Positions 33,587-42,824 of a stretch of 64,000 bases of DNA are shown here, piece by piece. The DNA is from Streptomyces sp. NBC_01689 (GTDB taxonomy: Bacteria > Actinomycetota > Actinomycetes > Streptomycetales > Streptomycetaceae). Both the position numbers and the translations under genes were made by a program. Below the pieces are notes generated by a model. The model had not been told where the DNA came from. It did no database searches and worked only from the letters and a program-made list of their open reading frames with translations. Where the stretch lies: assembly GCF_036250675.1 (NCBI RefSeq), contig NZ_CP109592.1:1612001-1676000 (forward strand), written 5' to 3'. How positions within the stretch are numbered: the stretch's first letter is position 1; every line of letters starts with the position of its first letter.

Positions 33587-34161
33587 CATGGCCTCCCGAA
33601 GCTCAGAAGATGTGCGGCTTCCATCCGGCCACGGCGGGGCCGGATGGACAACCCCGCGGGCCCGGCGACCTGCTCGGGCGCCGAACCGCGTCCGGGCCGT
33701 GTCCGGGGCGGAGGCGACGGTGAGCCGTGACCGGCGGCGGGTGACGCGCCGCGGTGTCCGGTGACACGGCAGCCACGACGGCGGCGGCCGGGATCACGGC
33801 CACCGGCATCACCCTGTGCGTCGCCGCGGCCGGCGCTGTGCTGGGTGTCCGGCGTCGGCGTCCCGGTGTGCGGTGCCGTCGGCGGTCCCGGACGGACCCG
33901 CAGTGGACCGTGGGCGGACCGGTTCCCCTGTCGGACGCGGGCCGGTGCGGACCGGTACCGACCGCCTCCGTCCGGCGCCGTCGCCGAGTGCGTCGGGTGC
34001 TCCGCTCACCTGCGCGGGAGCCTCGCCCGCGGACCGTAACCGCATCGGTACGAACTGCTTCGCGATTCCTGCACAGTCGTCGTCGGACTGGGCTAGATTC
34101 GTGAATCCTCGGCACAGGCGCCTCTCCGCGGGGCCATGGCGAGGAGAATTCTGGAGCGGGG
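33587..34161. other. Long divergent intergenic region
   Basis: 575 bases between two divergent acyl-CoA ligase genes. On the plus strand TAGATT (34094-34099) with TGCACA 18 bases upstream is a possible promoter for the second ligase. A frame at 33754-34104 starts with a hydrophobic 30-residue stretch but then becomes Arg-rich, has no ribosome site, and is not called. Nothing else found. Confidence 0.4.
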
Positions 34162-36066
34162 ATGCACGCGTTCGAACTTCCTCCACCGGCCACCGGCGTC
34201 ATGCAGGGGGGACTCGCCGACAGTCTCTTCGAGACGGCACGGCGTGAGCCGGCACTCGCCCAGGTGGCGCGCCGTCTCGACGGGGCCTCCGGCATCTGGG
34301 CACCGATCACCGCGGCCGAGCTGTGGGACGAGGTCCAGGACGTCGCCAGGGGGTTGGTCGCCTCCGGGATACGCCCGGGCAACCGTGTCGCCATCATGGC
34401 CCGCACACGCTACGAATGGACCGTGCTCAGCTACGCGCTGTGGACGGTGGGCGCCGAGCTGGTCCCGATCTACCCGACCTCCTCGCACGAGCAGGTCGCG
34501 TGGATCCTGCGGGACGCGTCCTGCGTCGCCGTGGTCGTCGAGGACGAACAGGGCATCATGACCGTCGGCTCGGCCTGCGCGTCACTCCCCGCGCTGCGCC
34601 ACGTCTGGCAGTTGGACGCCGGGGCCCTCACACAGCTCGCCGAACGCGGCCGGGTGATCCCACCGACGACGGTCGACTCGCTCCGCCGTATCGTGCTGCC
34701 CGACTCGACCGCGGTCATCGCGTACACCTCCGGCACGACGGGGACCCCGCGCGGCTGCGCCCTGACCCACCGCAGCCTGGCCGGCCCCGTCGACACGCTG
34801 CTCTCGGGCTGGAGACACACGGCCGCGCCCCCCGGCGAACAGCCCGCCATCCTCGCGTTCCTGCCGTTCTCCCACGTGTACGGGCTGATGATCCAGGGTC
34901 TGTGTCTGCGGGGCGGCATCCTGCTGGGTCACGAGCCCGACCTGGGCGAGGAGGCGCTCTCCGCGGCGCTCCTCTCCTTCCGTCCCACCTTCCTCTACGC
35001 CGTCCCGTCGCTCTTCGAGAAGATCTACAAGAACTTCGTGCGGGCGGCGCACCAGAGCGGGCGTGGCGCCCTGTTCGAGCGCGCCGTGCAGACCGCCAAG
35101 GATTTCGCCGCGGCCGGGGAGCGCCAGCGGCTGGGCACCGGGTCCGGCCCCGGCTTCGACCTGAAACTGCAGCACGCCCTCTACGAGAAGACCGTCTACC
35201 GGAAGCTGCGGGCCACCCTGGGCGGCAGGGTGTGCGGCGCGGTGTCGGGCGGTTCGCCGCTCAACCGGGATCTCGCGCTCTTCTACGCGGGCATCGGGAT
35301 CCTCGTCCACGACGGCTACGGGCTGACCGAGACGAGCGGCGGCATCACCGCGCAGCCGGTGGGCCGGGCGAAGTTCGGAACCGTCGGGCAGGCGCTGCCG
35401 GGCACCGACATCCGGGTGGCCGACGACGGGGAGATCCTGGTCTGGGGGCCGTCGGTCTTCCAGGGGTACATCAACGACGACGCCGCCACCCAGGCTTCGT
35501 TCCAGGACGGCTGGCTCGCGACGGGCGACATCGGCCACCTCGACACGGAGCGGTATCTGACCATCACCGGCCGCAAGAAGGACATCATCATCACGAGCGG
35601 CGGCAAGAGCGTGGCACCGGCCGCCCTCGAAGAGCGGCTGCGGGTCCATCCGTTGATCCACCAGGCGGTGATCGTGGGCGACAACCGGCCGTGCGTGGGC
35701 GCCCTCATCACGCTGGACCCCGACTTCCTCGCGCACTGGCGCGGGACGTGGACCAAGGGCGAGGCGGCGGCTCCCCGGGACGCCCGGGAGGAGAACGAGC
35801 TGCGGGAGGAGGTCAGGCGGGCGGTGGCCGCGGCCAACAGCACCGTCTCCCCCACGGAGTCCATCAGGGTGTTCCGCGTCCTGCCGGAACCCTTCGACCT
35901 GGCCAACGGGTTGTTGACGCCTTCGATGAAACTGCGACGGGACGCCATCTCGCAGCGGTTCGCCGCCGAGATCGACGCCATGTACCAGACGTCCTCGCGC
36001 CTGCCGCGCGAGTACACGCCGAACGAGCCCTCGGTCTGGGAAGACTCGGACAACGTGTTCCGCTGA
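34162..36066 (+). CDS. Long-chain acyl-CoA synthetase (FadD15/FAA1-like)
   Basis: 634 residues. Long-chain fatty-acid ligase of the ANL family: YTSGTTGTPRGCALTHRS (P-loop), YGLTETSGG, GWLATGDIG and GRKKDIIITSGGKSV, with a C-terminal substrate-dependent hinge. The insert typical of long-chain enzymes (SLFEKIYKNFVRAAHQSGRG) is present. The C-terminal Lys region (LTPSMKLRRDAI) fits the eukaryote-like FadD15 group. Start: GGAG five bases before the ATG. It would activate membrane-derived or imported fatty acids in the cytoplasm. Convergent with a hypothetical gene across a hairpin. Confidence 0.93.
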   Translation: MHAFELPPPATGVMQGGLADSLFETARREPALAQVARRLDGASGIWAPITAAELWDEVQDVARGLVASGIRPGNRVAIMARTRYEWTVLSYALWTVGAELVPIYPTSSHEQVAWILRDASCVAVVVEDEQGIMTVGSACASLPALRHVWQLDAGALTQLAERGRVIPPTTVDSLRRIVLPDSTAVIAYTSGTTGTPRGCALTHRSLAGPVDTLLSGWRHTAAPPGEQPAILAFLPFSHVYGLMIQGLCLRGGILLGHEPDLGEEALSAALLSFRPTFLYAVPSLFEKIYKNFVRAAHQSGRGALFERAVQTAKDFAAAGERQRLGTGSGPGFDLKLQHALYEKTVYRKLRATLGGRVCGAVSGGSPLNRDLALFYAGIGILVHDGYGLTETSGGITAQPVGRAKFGTVGQALPGTDIRVADDGEILVWGPSVFQGYINDDAATQASFQDGWLATGDIGHLDTERYLTITGRKKDIIITSGGKSVAPAALEERLRVHPLIHQAVIVGDNRPCVGALITLDPDFLAHWRGTWTKGEAAAPRDAREENELREEVRRAVAAANSTVSPTESIRVFRVLPEPFDLANGLLTPSMKLRRDAISQRFAAEIDAMYQTSSRLPREYTPNEPSVWEDSDNVFR

Positions 36067-36146
36067 GCGGGGGCCCGTCCGGTTCCTGACCCGTTCGCCC
36101 GACCCGTTACCCCGGTCCGGTCGCCCGGCCGTCGCCCCACGGTCTG

Positions 36147-36181
36147 CCGCCCTGGGGTCCGCCGCCCGGCGGACCGGGCGG
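36147..36181. terminator. Bidirectional hairpin between convergent genes
   Basis: Core GGTCCGCCG-CC-CGGCGGACC flanked by CCGCCC and GGGCGG that extend the stem across a small bulge. It lies between the ends of the fatty-acyl ligase (plus) and the hypothetical gene (minus), 5 bases after the latter's stop codon in its direction. Confidence 0.55.
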
Positions 36182-36186
36182 CCGTC

Positions 36187-36729
36187 TCACCTGCCCGGTC
36201 CGGGCCTCCGGGCCTCCAGGTGGTGCCACCACGACTGGCGCTCCATCCGGTCCAGTTCACGCTCGGCCCAGGAGCCGAAGCCCGAGCCGACGGTCTCCTC
36301 CTCGAGGGACGGGATGGTCCCGCCGACGGCCTCGGCCCACCCGTCGCCGTCAGCGGAGCGGATGGTCGAGTGCCGCAACAGCAGTTCCCGCTCCCGGAGT
36401 TGCCTCCCGACCTGCACGGCGGGCCGTCTGGCCGGGATGTCCCTCCTCCGGAAGGCAGGGCGGGCGTAGAGGTTCGTGACGGTGGGCTCGGGGGGATCAC
36501 GCAGCCACACCGCGTCCGGCAGTGGATTCTCCCGCAGTTCCCGTGGCGCCTCCCTCGGATCGTTGACGATGACGATCATCGCCAGCCGCCCACCTCCGTA
36601 GTGCGGTTCGGGTTCGGTGACGACGGCCACGTAGACGTGGGTGTGCGGGGGAAAGGCGCGCAGGTCCACCTCGCACACGACCACCCGCCCCACCACGGTC
36701 GCCAGGGGAGGCAGTTGACCTCTCAGCAT
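36187..36729 (-). CDS. Hypothetical protein
   Basis: 180 residues with good third-position GC, so probably real. I do not recognise it. There is no signal peptide or membrane helix. The N-terminal half has alternating hydrophobic strands (VVVCEVDL, VYVAVVTEPE, LAMIVIV), the C-terminal half is charged and helical, ending with WAERELDRMERQSWWHHLEA. The ATG follows GGGG closely. Convergent with the fatty-acyl-CoA ligase. No neighbour suggests a role. Confidence 0.6.
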   Translation of the reverse strand: MLRGQLPPLATVVGRVVVCEVDLRAFPPHTHVYVAVVTEPEPHYGGGRLAMIVIVNDPREAPRELRENPLPDAVWLRDPPEPTVTNLYARPAFRRRDIPARRPAVQVGRQLRERELLLRHSTIRSADGDGWAEAVGGTIPSLEEETVGSGFGSWAERELDRMERQSWWHHLEARRPGPGR

Positions 36730-36872
36730 GACCCCAGCATCGCAGGTCCCACGCGTCGACGATCAACACGAGCGGCGCATCGCGGACAACACCTAGACCT
36801 GGCGGCCGTTTCACATCCGGCGAGGTCCGAGAGCCGGGAACGGCCGTCGCCGGCACGCGCGGTCGCCCCCCC

Positions 36873-36992
36873 GGCGACGGCGAACTCGCCGCACGCGGCC
36901 TCACGGAGGCGGTCGCGTCGGTGGCCGAGTGCCTGCGGCCGGACCGCGCCTTCCTCACCGCCCTCGGCTTCACCTGCCCGCAGGCCCTCGCT
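36873..36992 (+). pseudogene. Possible 3' gene remnant
   Basis: About 40 codons with very high third-position GC read GELAARGLTEAVASVAECLR and DRAFLTALGFTCPQALAR on the plus strand. The composition is that of a coding C-terminus, but there is no start, no ribosome site, and the frame runs into the methyltransferase gene on the other strand. It may be a decayed fragment or chance. Confidence 0.25.
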
Positions 36993-37638
36993 AGACCTTG
37001 CGGGCGAGCAGGTGGACCTCCTGGAACTGCCGTCGGTCGGTGGGCAGGGGCTCGCGCACCAGGCGGGCCACCTCGGTCAGCCCCGACTCGCGCAGCAGCG
37101 CGGCGAGATGGTCGGGCCACCACCGATAGGCCGGCGCGACCGCGTGATCGAAGACCTGCGTCGGGTGGGACGGACCGTCGGTCGCCGAGAAGCCCGCCAG
37201 CAGGTGCCCGCCGGGTGCCAGCACGCGATGGAACTCGGCGAGGACGGCGGGGAGTTCCCTCGGGGGCGTGTGGATGACGGACCAGCGGGACAGGACGCCG
37301 TCCAACGTGCCGTCCGCGAGGTCCAGCGCGGTCATCGCGCCGACGTCGAAGCGCAGTCCCGGGTAGGCCTGCCGAGCCAGCTCGATCATCGCGGGAGAGG
37401 CGTCGACACCGAACGCCGCCAGCCCCAGTCCGTCCAGATGAGCGGTGACATGCCCGGGCCCACAGCCCACGTCGGCGACCCGCCCGCCCCCGTCCGCACC
37501 GACGAGTTCGGCGAAGACGCCGAGGATGCCGCGGTCCAGGGGACTGTCCCGCAGGCTGTCACCGAAGAGCCGCGCGTACGTGGAAGCCGCCGCGTCATAG
37601 GCCTCGCGGGTGGCACTGAAAGCATCGTGTTCGACCAT
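36991..37638 (-). CDS. Class I SAM-dependent methyltransferase
   Basis: 215 residues, a complete small-molecule methyltransferase fold. Motif I VADVGCGPGHVTAHL, the acidic residue after strand 2 in AFGVDASPAM, LDGVLSRWSVIHTP for motif IV and LAPGGHLLAGF for motif VI. The N-terminal YDAAASTYARLFG is typical of the UbiE/UbiG-like branch. The start ATG opens MVEHDAFS; the frame continues upstream without codon bias. The substrate is unknown. Its 3' end abuts the possible remnant at 36873-36992. Confidence 0.9.
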   Translation of the reverse strand: MVEHDAFSATREAYDAAASTYARLFGDSLRDSPLDRGILGVFAELVGADGGGRVADVGCGPGHVTAHLDGLGLAAFGVDASPAMIELARQAYPGLRFDVGAMTALDLADGTLDGVLSRWSVIHTPPRELPAVLAEFHRVLAPGGHLLAGFSATDGPSHPTQVFDHAVAPAYRWWPDHLAALLRESGLTEVARLVREPLPTDRRQFQEVHLLARKV

Positions 37639-37862
37639 GCTGCGCGACAGTAGCCGGTCACGGATCCGCAGCCGCGCCCCGGACGGCGGAAACCGTCCGG
37701 TTCTTCGGTCCTCCCGTCCCCCGGCCCCCGGTCCTCCGGGTGCTGGCAGCGAACTCGTCCTGATGCCGCGGGACTTGGAAGAACCCGCTCGCGACGCGTG
37801 TCGGCCGGTACGCCGGAAGCCCTCCTGCCCGGTGTTGGTGCCGTGCGGCCTTCGCCGCGCCG

Positions 37863-38618
37863 TCAGGTGGTGGGCCAGGTGCCGAGCGCGTGGGCCAGCC
37901 GGTCGCTCTGCTCCCGGGTGATGCCCCGGGCGAGGTGAGTGCCGAACCGGGGGCTCAGGGGCTCGTCGCAGTGCAGGATTCCCTGGAAGGGTTCCCGGCC
38001 GCCCGAGAGCGGAGACGCTGAGGCGAGCTCCCACTCGGCCGGCTCCCAGAGAGGGTGGTCCGCGAGGAGCGCCTCCGCGAGGGAACGTGCCTCCACCGCC
38101 GGAAGACCGGTGCTCGTCAGCGCGTCCCCGACCGTGTCCGTGGCGTCCTCGGGCAGGTCCCGGTCGCCGAGCACCGGCAACAGCAGGAGCAGGCGCGCGT
38201 GTTCGGCGTGGATCCCGGGGGCGGTGAGGTCGGGCGTGCGGGCGATGTGGTGGAGCTCCCGCCAGGAGAGTCCCGGACCCGCGTGGTGACCGCCGAGGCC
38301 GGCCAGGCGCCCGTGGCGTCCCCAGTCCGGGTGGGTGATGAAGTACTCCGTTCCCGGGTCGTCGGGGAAGTTGACGCCGAGGACGTTCGCGGTGTGGCCG
38401 CCCCCGAACGGGATACGGAAGAGCGGCCACCGGTCCTCGTCGGTCAGCGCGTCCAGGGCCGCGTCGGCGTCGGCCCCGTCGACACCGAACCACTCCGGCA
38501 CAGGGTCGTACTCCGCCGTCTCGCTCAGCCACATCAGATGAGCCGCCCAGAACCCCGGCAACCCCTGCAGTTCCTCCCCCGCGACGATGGGGGCGTTCAC
38601 GAATCCCTCTGTCAGCAC
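37863..38618 (-). CDS. Hypothetical protein
   Basis: 251 residues with consistent Streptomyces codon bias. I do not recognise the family. There are no signal peptide, membrane helix or Cys cluster. The middle part (RIPFGGGHTANVLGVNFPDD, then EYFITHPDWG) and the acidic, Leu-rich remainder recall SMI1/KNR4-type or immunity-like cytoplasmic proteins, but this is impression only. Monocistronic on the minus strand. Confidence 0.65.
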   Translation of the reverse strand: MLTEGFVNAPIVAGEELQGLPGFWAAHLMWLSETAEYDPVPEWFGVDGADADAALDALTDEDRWPLFRIPFGGGHTANVLGVNFPDDPGTEYFITHPDWGRHGRLAGLGGHHAGPGLSWRELHHIARTPDLTAPGIHAEHARLLLLLPVLGDRDLPEDATDTVGDALTSTGLPAVEARSLAEALLADHPLWEPAEWELASASPLSGGREPFQGILHCDEPLSPRFGTHLARGITREQSDRLAHALGTWPTT

Positions 38619-38751
38619 CGGCCCAGGCTCTCACCCGCCTACGACATCCCGCGCCGTGCCCGGTGACCCGGCGGAGCGGCGCAACGCCCGGCTGACGTAC
38701 GCCGATCCAGCCGGACCCCGCCGGCCGGTCCGGGCCGGGGGAACTCAGGAT

Positions 38752-40212
38752 TCAGCCGAAGTGCCGGACACGGGCGGCCGTCGCGGGTGCGTAGGGCGGC
38801 CAGTCGGTCGCCGCGCCGGTCGTGACGAACGCGGCGACCGCGGTCGCGAAGCTCTCCCCCAGGGCCCGGTCGGCGTCGCCGGTCGTGCCCAGCATCGGGC
38901 TGTCCGGGTAAGCGTCGAAGGTGTTGAAGAGGAAGGGCAGTTCGGCGCAGTGCGTGGCGCCCAGGGCGAACTCGTCCCCGGCCGGCCGGCGGTCGAACCG
39001 GTAGACGTAGGTCGCGTCGCCTCCGGCCGCGTGGTGGTCGGCGATCCGCAGCGAGTCGTCGCGGAACAGCCGGTCGGTCTGCACCGCGGTGAAGAGCTGC
39101 GCCGGAGTGGCCCCCGGGAGCCTGACGGCGTAGCGCCGGTGGATGTCGTGGGCCTGTTCGCCGAACCGGGCGGTCAGGAGGTCCAGCACGCCGGCGGAGG
39201 TGAGGTTCTGGATCCGGGGGTCGAAGGCGGTGAAGGCCGTGGCCTCGTCCCGGGTGGTGCCGATCAGCACGGCCTTGCCCTCCAGCGCGCCGTCCTCGAT
39301 CGCCCGCTGGAAGCCGCGCGGTACGCCTGGACCCCCGAGCACCGGATACATCGGAGGGGCGGCGTCGCCCGGCACCGAGAGGTGGCCGGCGAGCCGGCCG
39401 TAGGCGGACAGCAGCCGCTCGACGGGCAGCGCGCGCAACGCCTTCGCGACGTCCGCGCCGTCCGGCACACCGAGCAGCCGCAGGTAGGCCTCGGCGTGCT
39501 CGGCCGCGTCCTGCGGGTCCTGAGGCGTCAGGCCGAAGGGGCCGCTCTGCAGCAGCAGCCCGGTCACGAGTTCCGACGTCCGCGGATCGAGCGCCAGCGA
39601 CAGTGCCGAGTACGCCCCGGCGGACTGCCCGCCGACCGTCACCACGCGCGGATCACCTCCGAAGGAGGCGATGTTGTCCCGCACCCAGCGCAGCACGGCG
39701 GCCTGGTCCCGGCCTCCGAGGTTGGCGGCGCCGATCTCCGGCAGGTACAGGTAACCGAGCGGACCCACGCGGTAGTTCGCGGTCACCACCACGATGTCTC
39801 CGAGTGCGGCCAGTCCGCTCCCGTCGTACCAGTCCCATCCGCCGGAGCCACTGGTGAAGCCGCCTCCGTGCCACCACACCAGGACCGGCCGGGACGCGCC
39901 GTTCCCGAAGGCTGCCGACGGAGTGTGGACGTTGACGGTCAGACTGCCGTCCTCCCGCCAGTCCGGCACACGGCGCCCCATCACCCGCTCCAGCCGGGAC
40001 GCCGCCTGGGGGACCGCGACCCCGGCGTGAACCGCCTCCCGCGTCCCGGTCCATCCCGGGTGCGGCCGGGGCGGGGCGAACCGCAGGTCACCGACCGGCG
40101 AGGCGGCGTAGGGGATGCCCCGGAAGGAGATCACCTCACCTCGCGCGGCCCCCTCGACCCGGCCCCGGTCCGTCTCCGCGACGCGGTCCTCGGCAGCCGT
40201 CACCGTGCTCAC
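38752..40212 (-). CDS. Type B carboxylesterase
   Basis: 486 residues, full-length carboxylesterase/para-nitrobenzyl esterase family. FRGIPYA near the N-terminus, oxyanion hole WWHGGGF, nucleophile GGQSAGAYS, acidic residue in the GTTRDEATAF region and catalytic His in GATHCAELPF. There is no signal peptide, so it is cytoplasmic; substrates in the family are short esters. The ATG opens MSTVTAAEDRV and overlaps no neighbour. The downstream methyltransferase and hypothetical genes on the same strand are spaced too far for an obvious operon. Confidence 0.92.
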   Translation of the reverse strand: MSTVTAAEDRVAETDRGRVEGAARGEVISFRGIPYAASPVGDLRFAPPRPHPGWTGTREAVHAGVAVPQAASRLERVMGRRVPDWREDGSLTVNVHTPSAAFGNGASRPVLVWWHGGGFTSGSGGWDWYDGSGLAALGDIVVVTANYRVGPLGYLYLPEIGAANLGGRDQAAVLRWVRDNIASFGGDPRVVTVGGQSAGAYSALSLALDPRTSELVTGLLLQSGPFGLTPQDPQDAAEHAEAYLRLLGVPDGADVAKALRALPVERLLSAYGRLAGHLSVPGDAAPPMYPVLGGPGVPRGFQRAIEDGALEGKAVLIGTTRDEATAFTAFDPRIQNLTSAGVLDLLTARFGEQAHDIHRRYAVRLPGATPAQLFTAVQTDRLFRDDSLRIADHHAAGGDATYVYRFDRRPAGDEFALGATHCAELPFLFNTFDAYPDSPMLGTTGDADRALGESFATAVAAFVTTGAATDWPPYAPATAARVRHFG

Positions 40213-40985
40213 CCCTCTCGACCCGGTTGTGTCGTACCGTCCTGCCGGGAGGCGTCCGGCCGGGCCGGCACCGGTCCGCCGACCGCACGCCGCCGCCTGG
40301 AGGCGCCGGCGCCCGGCCAGGTCCTCAGTCCCGCGGCCGAGGCCGACCGCCCGGCGGCGTCCCGGATCTCACCGGCACGGACGGCTCCCGTCGATGGTCA
40401 CATCGCCTGCACCGCCCGTCGAGCCGCCGACCCTCTGTCTCCGTCTTCCGGCCCCGGTACCTTCGGCACCGCCGCTCACGACGCCTGTCCCCGCGATGCC
40501 GGCGCCCATGTCGCCGGCGTCGACGCGGTCGGCGCCCGTGTTCCCGGTGCCGGTCCCTCCGGCGCCCGTCCTTCCGATGCTGATCCCTCCGGCACCCGTA
40601 CCGCCGGTGCCGTTCCCCACGGTGCCGGTACTCCCGCCGGTGTTTCCGCCTCCGCCGCCGGTTCCGGTGTTCGGGCCCGTGCTCCGGGCGCCGTGTCCCG
40701 CGCGTCCGTCGCGTGGGACGTACGTGCGTCCCACGAGCGACCTCAGGGGCGTGACCCGGACTCCGGCCCCCGACATCCTGGTGGTGTTCATGGGACCACA
40801 GTGCTCCCAGGGAGCCGGGGCAGCCAGATCACCGCTGTGCGAGGGAACGCGGATCCTGGTACCCGCGGCACCACTCTGCGGAGGTCAGCGGTCGTGGTCC
40901 CGCGCGGTCCCCCGCACGGTCGGTGGCCGCCGCGACACGGCTCCCGGACGGCCGCCGGGCGCGGTCCCGCACGCCCCACGGACGG
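40213..40985. other. Low-complexity intergenic region
   Basis: 773 bases upstream of the esterase and downstream of the histidine kinase, both on the minus strand. Bases 40490-40690 form an imperfect short-period repeat of CCGGTGCC-like units. Apart from the doubtful Gly/Thr-rich frame at 40369-40791 I find no gene. Confidence 0.4.
40369..40791 (-). CDS. Doubtful Gly/Thr-rich low-complexity protein
   Basis: 140 residues. After a 40-residue basic start (MNTTRMSGAGVRVTPLRSLV) the chain is nearly only Gly, Thr, Asn, Ala (GTGGGGGNTGGSTGTVGNG). No signal peptide, no ribosome site at proper spacing, and the antisense frame is also open (Pro-rich). It could be a secreted-like structural repeat protein without visible export signal, but more likely the frame is open because the repeat lacks stops. 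Confidence 0.25.
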   Translation of the reverse strand: MNTTRMSGAGVRVTPLRSLVGRTYVPRDGRAGHGARSTGPNTGTGGGGGNTGGSTGTVGNGTGGTGAGGISIGRTGAGGTGTGNTGADRVDAGDMGAGIAGTGVVSGGAEGTGAGRRRQRVGGSTGGAGDVTIDGSRPCR

Positions 40986-42824
40986 TCAGCGGTCGTTCTC
41001 CGCGCCGGTCGGCGGGACGCCTCCGGGGAGCCGCAGGGTGAACACCGAGCCCGTCCCGAGCTCGCTCGCCACGGTGACGGTACCCCCGTGCGCCACGACG
41101 AGCTGACGGACGATGGACAGGCCGAGTCCGCTGCCGCCCGTGCGCCGGCTGCGTGACTTCTCCGCCCGCCAGAAACGGTCGAAGACGCTGGACAGGTCCT
41201 CCGGCGCGATGCCGCTGCCGGTGTCGGACACGTCGAGGACCACCTCGGAATCCACCCGTCGGGCCGAAAGGGTGACCGTGCCGCCCCGCGGGGTGTGGCG
41301 GACCGCGTTGGACACCAGATTCCCGAGCGCCTGCCGCATCCGCACCGGATCGGCGTCGAACCACGGTGTCCCGTCCACCGCCGTCCGCAGAGCGATACCC
41401 GCCGCCTCGGCGCCCACCCGGTGGACGGCCGCCACCTGCTCGACGAGCTCGTCGGCGCGGACCGCCTCCGCGTGCAGGGTGAGGGCGCCCGCGTCGGCCG
41501 CCGCGAGATCCTGGAGGTCGTCGATGACCCGCTGGAGGAGCATCGCCTCCTCGTGCAGGGACGCGAGCAGCTCGGGGTCGGGGGCGACGATGCCGTCCCG
41601 GGTCACCTCCAGCCAGCCCCGGATGTTGGTCAGCGGGGTGCGCAGCTCGTGGGCGATGTCGCTGACCATCGCCTTGCGCTGGGCCTCCAGCCGTTCGCGG
41701 CGCTCGGTCAGCTCGTTGAACGCCATGGCCAGGATGCCCGTCTCGTCCCGGGTGGTGACCGGTACCCGTACGTGCGCCTCGGGCGGTTGCTGGGCGGCCT
41801 GGGTGAGCGCGCGCAGCGGACGGACGAGCCGGGTGGCGACCAGCGCGGTCACGGCCACGGTGAGAGCGAGGACGAGACCTGCGACGGCGACGACCTTGGC
41901 CTTGTTGGCGGGTGACATGTCGAAGTGGGGTACGGCCGTGTCGCCCGTGCCGAGGAACAGCTCGGCGACCGGGGCGACCGTGGGGTCGAGCTGTTCGCGG
42001 CGTGCCTCGGTGACGCACTCGTTGCCCTTGCGCTCGCGCGCCGCGTCCTGGCCGCCGGGCGCCGCCTTGCCGAGGGCGAAGCCCGGCAGCATCATCCGGC
42101 CGGTGACACCGAAGTCGACGAACCCGCTGGGGCCGACGCGCTCCCGGTCCAGGCACGGCCGGGCGATCCTCGTCAGGTCGTCCAGCGCCTTCTGCTCGGT
42201 GCGCGTGGGGGTGTTGAGCAGTCCGTCGGCGCACTCGTTCGGCACGTTCGCGTTGCCGTCCACGCCGTTCCCGTCGATCAGGACGGGCCGGCCGCTCGGC
42301 GTCTTCACGACGGTGGTCTCGATGCCGTTGCGCCGGAAGCACTTCTGGCGTTCCGCCGCCAGGACGCTCAGCCGCGCCCGTTCCGGCGAGGGCAGGCGGT
42401 AGGGACCGACCGCGCGGGGGTCGATGCCGCTGAGCTGTGCCCCGGGTTCGGTGTAGGTGTCGGTGTGCAGGGGGTCGACGGTGGCCGCGGCCCCGGGCGG
42501 CAGGGCGGTGCCACGGGCCGCGGAGTCGGCGACGGGTGTGCGGTCCGGCGCGGTCAGCGCGACGCGCCGTCCCGTCCGCTCTGACAGGGCGCGCACCGTG
42601 GGCCCGACCCCGGACCAGTCGGGGTGCGTCGCCGCGTACCCGCTGAGCTGCCGGAGGATCTCCGTGTCGTCGGCGAGCGCCTGCCCCTGCTCCTCCTGGA
42701 TGGCGCGCGTCGTGGTCTGCACCGCGAGCCACGCGGTCGCCGCCACCGAGCACAGGGCGATCAGCACCGAGGTGATCATCAGTCGTACGAGCAGGCTCTT
42801 GCGGAGCGGTATGCCGGACCTCAT
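40986..42824 (-). CDS. Sensor histidine kinase
   Basis: 612 residues. Helix 1 (about 14-36), an unusually large extracytoplasmic sensor of ~265 residues with four Cys (QKCF, NECA, RPCL, NECV), helix 2 (about 304-325), then HAMP, HisKA with the phospho-His in VSDIAHELRTPL, and HATPase with NLVSNAVRH (N), DVSDTGSGI (G1) and GGSGLGLSIV (G2). The layout is BaeS-like. The ATG overlaps the stop of the response regulator gene (ATGA), so the two are coupled. The four-Cys sensor suggests disulfides and an extracellular cue, but none is identifiable. Confidence 0.93.
   Translation of the reverse strand: MRSGIPLRKSLLVRLMITSVLIALCSVAATAWLAVQTTTRAIQEEQGQALADDTEILRQLSGYAATHPDWSGVGPTVRALSERTGRRVALTAPDRTPVADSAARGTALPPGAAATVDPLHTDTYTEPGAQLSGIDPRAVGPYRLPSPERARLSVLAAERQKCFRRNGIETTVVKTPSGRPVLIDGNGVDGNANVPNECADGLLNTPTRTEQKALDDLTRIARPCLDRERVGPSGFVDFGVTGRMMLPGFALGKAAPGGQDAARERKGNECVTEARREQLDPTVAPVAELFLGTGDTAVPHFDMSPANKAKVVAVAGLVLALTVAVTALVATRLVRPLRALTQAAQQPPEAHVRVPVTTRDETGILAMAFNELTERRERLEAQRKAMVSDIAHELRTPLTNIRGWLEVTRDGIVAPDPELLASLHEEAMLLQRVIDDLQDLAAADAGALTLHAEAVRADELVEQVAAVHRVGAEAAGIALRTAVDGTPWFDADPVRMRQALGNLVSNAVRHTPRGGTVTLSARRVDSEVVLDVSDTGSGIAPEDLSSVFDRFWRAEKSRSRRTGGSGLGLSIVRQLVVAHGGTVTVASELGTGSVFTLRLPGGVPPTGAENDR

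Noticed and set aside
33754..34104. Small gene with hydrophobic N-terminus between the two acyl-CoA ligases
   Set aside because: No ribosome site, codon bias fades after 30 codons into Arg-rich shadow, no recognisable domain.
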